In this document: one piece after another, positions 59,966-64,000 of the stretch | Layout: each line of letters begins with the position of its first letter | How positions within the stretch are numbered: the first letter of the stretch is position 1 | NCBI GenBank assembly: GCA_027488865.1 | Contig: JAIYAU010000024.1 | Coordinates: 62,001-126,000 of the forward strand | Reading direction: 5' to 3' | Origin: Cytophagaceae bacterium | GTDB lineage: Bacteria > Bacteroidota > Bacteroidia > Cytophagales > UBA9547 | DNA length: 64,000 nt | Program-made: the position numbers and the translations under genes | The notes under the pieces: model-generated | Database searches by the model: none | Seen by the model: only the letters and a program-made list of their open reading frames with translations | Told to the model about the DNA's origin: nothing

Positions 59966-61831
59966 CTAATTTGCTAACACTTTAAACTCAGTTCTTCTAT
60001 TCAGTTGTCGACCTTCTGGTGTGTCGTTGGGGGCAACTGGTTGGTCAGAGCCATACCCCTTGGCAACTAAGCGCGACTTGTCTACCCCGTTGGATATAAG
60101 AAAATCTACAACTGCTTTAGCACGATCTTGGGAAAGTTTTTGATTGGCCTGCAAGTTGCCTGTATTGTCTGTATGTCCCGAAATTTCTAATCTTAATTTA
60201 GGGGTAGTTTTTAATAGTTTTACCAACCTAAACAGTTCAGCGTTGGATTCATCAGAAAGATTGTTTTTTCCAGATTCAAAAAAAAGATTGTTTAATATCA
60301 CACTGGCACCAGGCTTCATGGTGATTAATTTAACATCTTTATACATTTTTTTGAACCCCTCATTGAGGCTGGCGTGCACATTTTCTGAATGAAAAAGGTA
60401 CTCGTTTTTTTCTACTGTAATGTTGTAGTTGATCCCAGAAGGCAAAGAAATCAGATATTCACCAGTTTTGGCATTGGAGTGAAGCTCGGCGACCAATTCG
60501 TTGGTTTCATTATTTTGAATAAAAATTTTAGCTTCCAAAGGTAGATTAGTAACAGCATCAGTAATTTTACCAGCAAAAAGTGTTAAGTCTGGTCGGTGAT
60601 ATGTTGTAGGTGTCCTTACCGAATATAAGTCTTGTTTTCCAAAACCGCTTTCTTTTTCAGAGGAATAAAAACCAACTTTTCCATCAGCAGAAAGTACAAA
60701 ATATACATCGTCAAGCGCAGTATTTAAAGGATAACCTAGATTTTCTGGAACAGACCAAACGCCACCCGAATAGGTTGATTTAAAAATATCGTAACCTCCC
60801 ATGCTGCTGTGTCCTTTGGAGCTAAAATACAAAGTTTTACCATCAGGATGCATGTATGGCGATTCTTCATCGTAAGGTGTATTGATGTTGTCACTAATTT
60901 TAATAGGTTTAGACCAAGCACCGTGAATTCCACGACTGCAAGTATAAATGTCTTTGGAGCCAGTACTTGTTTTTTTTACAAAAAATATCTTACGTTCGTC
61001 GGGTGACAAAGATGGCGATGACTCAAACTGTTCTGTGTTAATACTTACACTCTTTAGTTCACCCCATTTATCCCCTTTAAGTTCAGTTTCAAAAATATCT
61101 CCACCGTTACTTCCTTTGTACACAAACATAGTTTGACCATCTTCTGAAACCCCAACACAGGCGTCATGTATTTCACTATTTATTGGTTTTGTAAGCAACA
61201 TAGGGGCATCCCAAGCTCCACCTTTGTTTTTGCACATATATACATCTTCAAAAGGGCTGTCGTCTACATCCAACTTCCCGCCAGTGGAGCCCGTTCTTCT
61301 GGAAGTAAAATACATGGTCATCATATCTGCAGTGATACGAGGAAGGTACTCGGCTTGAGGGGTATTTATTCGTTCGCCAAGATTAGTAATTTTAAAATCT
61401 TGCGGCGACGCCAAATATTTTTTACCAAATTCACATTCTTTAATGGACTTGGAGGTGGCTTTGGCATTGGTATTGCCTGGGTCAGCTTTTTTGTAAAACT
61501 CTATGGCCTTGTCAAACTGGTGGTTAATGTGTAATGAACCTGCATATGCCAAATACATTTCTTTAGTCGGCTTGGGGGAATTTTCTATAGCCTGACGTAA
61601 ATACTGTAACGATTTGGATTTGGGAAATGTAGCTAAATAACAGAGCCCCATTTTGTAGTTTAGATCAACGTTCTTGGGATCTATTGCATAGGCTTGTTCA
61701 AAAAATTCGAGGGCTTTTGTAAATTTATTATCTTTAAAAAATACTTCCCCTTTTGAAATAAGTTTAGCAGCAGATTGAGCATAAACCAAAAAAGAAGAAC
61801 AAATAAGTGCAAGAACAACAAGCTTTTTCAT
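59966..61831 (-). CDS. PorE-like OmpA-family protein (TPR, beta-propeller, CRD, OmpA)
   Basis: The signal peptide (MKKLVVLALICSSFLVYAQ) precedes TPR helices (about 20-140), a PD40 propeller (about 150-400, MYFTSRRTGSTGG, FFVKKTSTGSKDIY, YFSSKGHSSMGGYDIF, VGFYSSEKESGFGKQDLY), a carboxypeptidase-like domain (LFAGKITDAVTNLPLEAKIFI) and the OmpA domain (NLFFESGKNNLSDESNAEL ... GHTDNTG ... NRRTEFKVL) with the Asp and Arg that grip diaminopimelate. This is the PorE architecture. It is separated from the fibre operon by 377 nt and follows the bactofilin by 62 nt. It is a second paralogue without LysM. Confidence 0.87.
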   Translation of the reverse strand: MKKLVVLALICSSFLVYAQSAAKLISKGEVFFKDNKFTKALEFFEQAYAIDPKNVDLNYKMGLCYLATFPKSKSLQYLRQAIENSPKPTKEMYLAYAGSLHINHQFDKAIEFYKKADPGNTNAKATSKSIKECEFGKKYLASPQDFKITNLGERINTPQAEYLPRITADMMTMYFTSRRTGSTGGKLDVDDSPFEDVYMCKNKGGAWDAPMLLTKPINSEIHDACVGVSEDGQTMFVYKGSNGGDIFETELKGDKWGELKSVSINTEQFESSPSLSPDERKIFFVKKTSTGSKDIYTCSRGIHGAWSKPIKISDNINTPYDEESPYMHPDGKTLYFSSKGHSSMGGYDIFKSTYSGGVWSVPENLGYPLNTALDDVYFVLSADGKVGFYSSEKESGFGKQDLYSVRTPTTYHRPDLTLFAGKITDAVTNLPLEAKIFIQNNETNELVAELHSNAKTGEYLISLPSGINYNITVEKNEYLFHSENVHASLNEGFKKMYKDVKLITMKPGASVILNNLFFESGKNNLSDESNAELFRLVKLLKTTPKLRLEISGHTDNTGNLQANQKLSQDRAKAVVDFLISNGVDKSRLVAKGYGSDQPVAPNDTPEGRQLNRRTEFKVLAN

Positions 61832-61893
61832 TATAAATGATCATCACTAATAAACCTACTGAAAAAAAGGTGAAAGAAGAAAATTAGTTAATT

Positions 61894-62298
61894 CTAAGCT
61901 TCAACTTTCGTGTTTGTGGCTACAGTTGATTTTGGATTTTCAGTAGTAGACATTTTGCAAATACCGTTAAAATTAGCCCCTGGTTCAACAGCAAGCTTAG
62001 CGGTTAAAATATCACCATTAATAGTAGCACTAACTTTAAGAACTAAAAGATCAGCAACTTCAATTTTACCTTTTATTAAACCAGCAATCTCGGCATTTTG
62101 AGCGATTATGTTACCTTCTACTTGCGCAGTTTCACTCATTACAAGCTTTGATTTGGTATTTATATTGCCGATAACCTTACCTTCTATTCGCACGTTTCCT
62201 TGAGATTCGATGTTTCCCTCAACAGTAGTACCTTTGCCAATAATATTGCTAATGTTGGTTAAATCCTCCACGATCTTTTTTGCCTCTTTGTTGAACAT
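61894..62298 (-). CDS. Bactofilin (polymer-forming cytoskeletal protein)
   Basis: The 134-residue protein has the bactofilin/DUF583 beta-helix core: IIGKGTTVEGNIESQGNVRIEGKVIGNINTKSKLVMSETAQVEGNIIAQNAEIAGLIKGKIEVADLLVLKVSATINGDI, about residues 18-105, with short disordered ends. It polymerises into filaments without nucleotide and often recruits cell-wall enzymes. It is between accD and the PorE-like gene on the same strand. Confidence 0.93.
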   Translation of the reverse strand: MFNKEAKKIVEDLTNISNIIGKGTTVEGNIESQGNVRIEGKVIGNINTKSKLVMSETAQVEGNIIAQNAEIAGLIKGKIEVADLLVLKVSATINGDILTAKLAVEPGANFNGICKMSTTENPKSTVATNTKVEA

Positions 62299-62410
62299 GT
62301 AAAAATGATTTAGAAATTTGTTTTGAAAGATATAGGTTATTTGTCGAAAAAAAAAGAGCGTCCTTTCCTAAAAACTAAAAATATTTCTGCTCAAAATTGG
62401 TAAAATGAAA

Positions 62411-62435
62411 AAAGCTACTTGTTCTAAGTAGCTTT
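62411..62435 (-). terminator. Terminator of accD
   Basis: AAAGCTACTT, loop GTTCT, AAGTAGCTTT: a perfect 10-bp stem 23 nt after the accD stop. On the minus strand it is followed by a T-run. Confidence 0.85.
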
Positions 62436-62457
62436 CTGTTTTGAAATATACTAAAAA

Positions 62458-63300
62458 CTATTTAAGCATATTGAGCAAGTCAGCCAGCTTTTGTTTCATT
62501 TCTTTCCTGTCCACAATAAAATCTAAAAAGCCATGTTCAAGCACAAATTCTGCACTTTGAAATCCTTCTGGTAAGTCTTTACCAATCGTTTCACGAATTA
62601 CTCTTGGGCCTGCAAAACCAATCAAAGCGCCAGGTTCAGAAATGTTAAAGTCACCTAGCATCGCAAAAGAAGCTGTCACGCCACCTGTTGTTGGATCGGT
62701 TAAAATGGAGATATAAGGAATTTTTTCTTCACTTAACAAGGCTAATTTGGCGGAAGTTTTTGCCATTTGCATAAGTGAATAACCAGCTTCCATCATCCTT
62801 GCTCCACCCGACTTAGAGATCATAATAAAAGGAATCTTATGTTTCCTAGCATAATCTATACCCCTTGCAATTTTTTCACCAACCACGGAGCCCATCGAGC
62901 CTCCAATAAACCCAAAATCCATGCAAGTAATCACCACATCGATTCCCTCCATCTTGCCAAATCCAGTACGAGCTGCATCTACTAAGCCGCTCTTTTTCTG
63001 GGTAGCAACGATTCTATCAGGGTAAGCTTTTGTGTCTACGAATTTTAAGGGATCCGAAGAGCTAAGGTGTTTGTCTAGTTCTTCATATTCGTTTTCGTCA
63101 AAAAGTACTTCAAAATAATCTTCTGAACTAATTTTTTCATGGTAGTTACAAGACGGGCACACGTAGGCACTTTTGCGATGTTCTCTTACGTGCATCACCT
63201 TTTTGCACTGCGGGCATTGATACCATAACCCATCTGGTGTTTCTTTTTTTAATTCGGTCGGGGTTACAATACCCTTTTCCTTTCTATGAAACCAAGACAT
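62458..63300 (-). CDS. accD: Acetyl-CoA carboxylase carboxyltransferase subunit beta
   Basis: AccD with AccA transfers CO2 from carboxybiotin to acetyl-CoA, giving malonyl-CoA for fatty-acid synthesis. The N-terminal zinc ribbon is [16 protein letters not shown] ... YVCPSC, and the crotonase-type domain has [19 protein letters not shown] and [18 protein letters not shown] followed by [20 protein letters not shown] 63300 ([10 protein letters not shown]) is preferred because homologues begin there; the frame also continues to 63366. At about 280 residues it is full length, ending at a strong terminator. Confidence 0.96.
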   Translation of the reverse strand: MSWFHRKEKGIVTPTELKKETPDGLWYQCPQCKKVMHVREHRKSAYVCPSCNYHEKISSEDYFEVLFDENEYEELDKHLSSSDPLKFVDTKAYPDRIVATQKKSGLVDAARTGFGKMEGIDVVITCMDFGFIGGSMGSVVGEKIARGIDYARKHKIPFIMISKSGGARMMEAGYSLMQMAKTSAKLALLSEEKIPYISILTDPTTGGVTASFAMLGDFNISEPGALIGFAGPRVIRETIGKDLPEGFQSAEFVLEHGFLDFIVDRKEMKQKLADLLNMLK

Positions 63301-63529
63301 ATTATTTTCCAATTCTTTGAGCTCTTCCTTTTGATTTACAACATAATACAAAGGATTTCTTATCAACTAAGATTTGAGAAGAGCACACAAAATTAATTAA
63401 AATTTGCAACAATACCTCACCAAACTGTCTAATTATGTAGATATCAACACAATTTGACCCAAACTTAACTTTTTAGAAAAAGATAAATTTATGGTTTTCA
63501 ATGTCTTGTCTTTCTTAATTTTAAAGCAA

Positions 63530-64000
63530 TCAATTCTTAATAAACTTATAAGTATGCTTTGTACCTGAGGTTAGTAGCTCTAAAAAATAAAGCCCAGTAT
63601 TAAGTTGCTCACCAAATGATTGTTTCATATTCGTTTCAAAATCAATGGTTTCAATTTCCTGACCAGAAGCATTTCTGATTTTTAAAACCAATTTATCAGA
63701 ATTAGCAGTAAGAACCTGAATTATTGCAGACCTATCTGCCGGATTAGGATATATACTTATCAATTCGTCCACCTCCCGTACCACTGCTTGGACGCTGGTG
63801 TAAGACAAATCTCCATCTTTATCCACTTGTTTAACTCTATAATAAGAATTACCAGCAAGAGGAGTCTGATCATTGAAACTAAAATATTGCAATTCTGATT
63901 GACCACCATCTCGATCGACTCTACCTATTTCTACAAAATTTTTGCCGTCCATAGATCGTTCAATAGCAAAATAGTCATTATCTTTTTCATCAACTGTTTT
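63530..64000 (-). CDS. C-terminal part of a secreted protein with T9SS type A sorting domain (partial)
   Basis: The frame runs off the right edge of the window; residues before MDGKNF (DEKDNDYFAIERS) belong to the same frame, so the start is outside. The FNDQTPLAGNSYYRVKQVDKDGDLSYTSVQAV segment is the common Bacteroidota pre-sorting domain, and the end (ISIYPNPADRSAI ... LNTGLYFLELLTSG ... YKFIKN) is a type A T9SS sorting domain. The upstream body and its function are not visible. Confidence 0.88.
   Translation of the reverse strand, partial: KTVDEKDNDYFAIERSMDGKNFVEIGRVDRDGGQSELQYFSFNDQTPLAGNSYYRVKQVDKDGDLSYTSVQAVVREVDELISIYPNPADRSAIIQVLTANSDKLVLKIRNASGQEIETIDFETNMKQSFGEQLNTGLYFLELLTSGTKHTYKFIKN

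Noticed and set aside
1-64000. CRISPR arrays, insertion sequences, integrases
   Set aside because: No spaced identical short repeats, transposase motifs or terminal inverted repeats flanking such genes were seen.

Overview
The window is AT-rich chromosomal DNA from a member of the Bacteroidota. The evidence is two kinds of type IX secretion (T9SS) sorting domains (type A at the ends of the genes at 7471-11754 and 63530-64000, type B/gliding-associated at 44650-47481 and 53603-54784), a PorP/SprF-family protein, PorE-like OmpA proteins, a TamL-type BamA-family lipoprotein, a DUF4270 lipoprotein, few Shine-Dalgarno sequences, and promoters resembling the Bacteroidota form (TTG, about 17-19 nt, TAnnTTTG). 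I cannot place it more finely; a cytophaga-like lineage is a guess.

Layout. 0.3-3 kb: rhodanese, fabI, a DinB-fold protein and an NRDE/TANGO2 protein. 3.1-7.3 kb (minus): an operon of a phytoene-desaturase-like flavoprotein, a small integral membrane protein with the hallmarks of the Pyr4/PaxB membrane terpene cyclases, a membrane histidine kinase and a single-domain response regulator, with a palindrome upstream. 7.5-13.7 kb: a leucine-rich-repeat T9SS cargo followed by three small envelope genes. 13.7-21.5 kb: glmS, DUF4270 lipoprotein, a degenerate glycogen-synthase-like protein, panC, mutS. 21.6-26.8 kb: a papain-like lipoprotein, a pentapeptide-repeat lipoprotein, hemH, a flavin oxidoreductase and a pterin dehydratase. 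26.8-28.4 kb: an O-antigen-ligase-like membrane protein preceded by a tiny membrane ORF. 28.5-31.3 kb: cytochrome c, small dehydrogenase subunit and GMC oxidoreductase. 31.3-32.2 kb: a Panacea-domain protein with a small membrane protein, a likely toxin-antitoxin pair. 32.2-42.2 kb: hisJ-like phosphatase, XRE-cupin regulator, tamL, two RNA methyltransferases, an SRPBCC protein, a 64-aa ORF and polA. 42.3-47.5 kb: a TonB-dependent receptor and a PKD-repeat type-B cargo protein.

47.5-48.2 kb is a non-coding AT-rich stretch with two perfect and one near-consensus DnaA boxes. From there to the right edge every protein gene is on the minus strand: lptC, era (with an initiator tRNA on the plus strand next to it), then a four-gene surface operon (50.2-59.6 kb) encoding a 1595-aa phage-tail-fibre-like adhesin with 20 repeats and an S74 self-cleaving chaperone domain, a type-B sorted protein, a PorP/SprF protein and a PorE-like OmpA protein with LysM. 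A second PorE-like protein, a bactofilin, accD and the end of a type-A T9SS cargo follow.

The most novel parts are, in my view, the terpene-cyclase/flavoprotein/two-component operon, the Panacea plus membrane-protein pair, and the tail-fibre-like adhesin operon. All functional assignments come from reading motifs; no database search was run. Nothing resembling a CRISPR array, insertion sequence, integrase or prophage was seen. Bases 1-268 hold no gene I can recognise.
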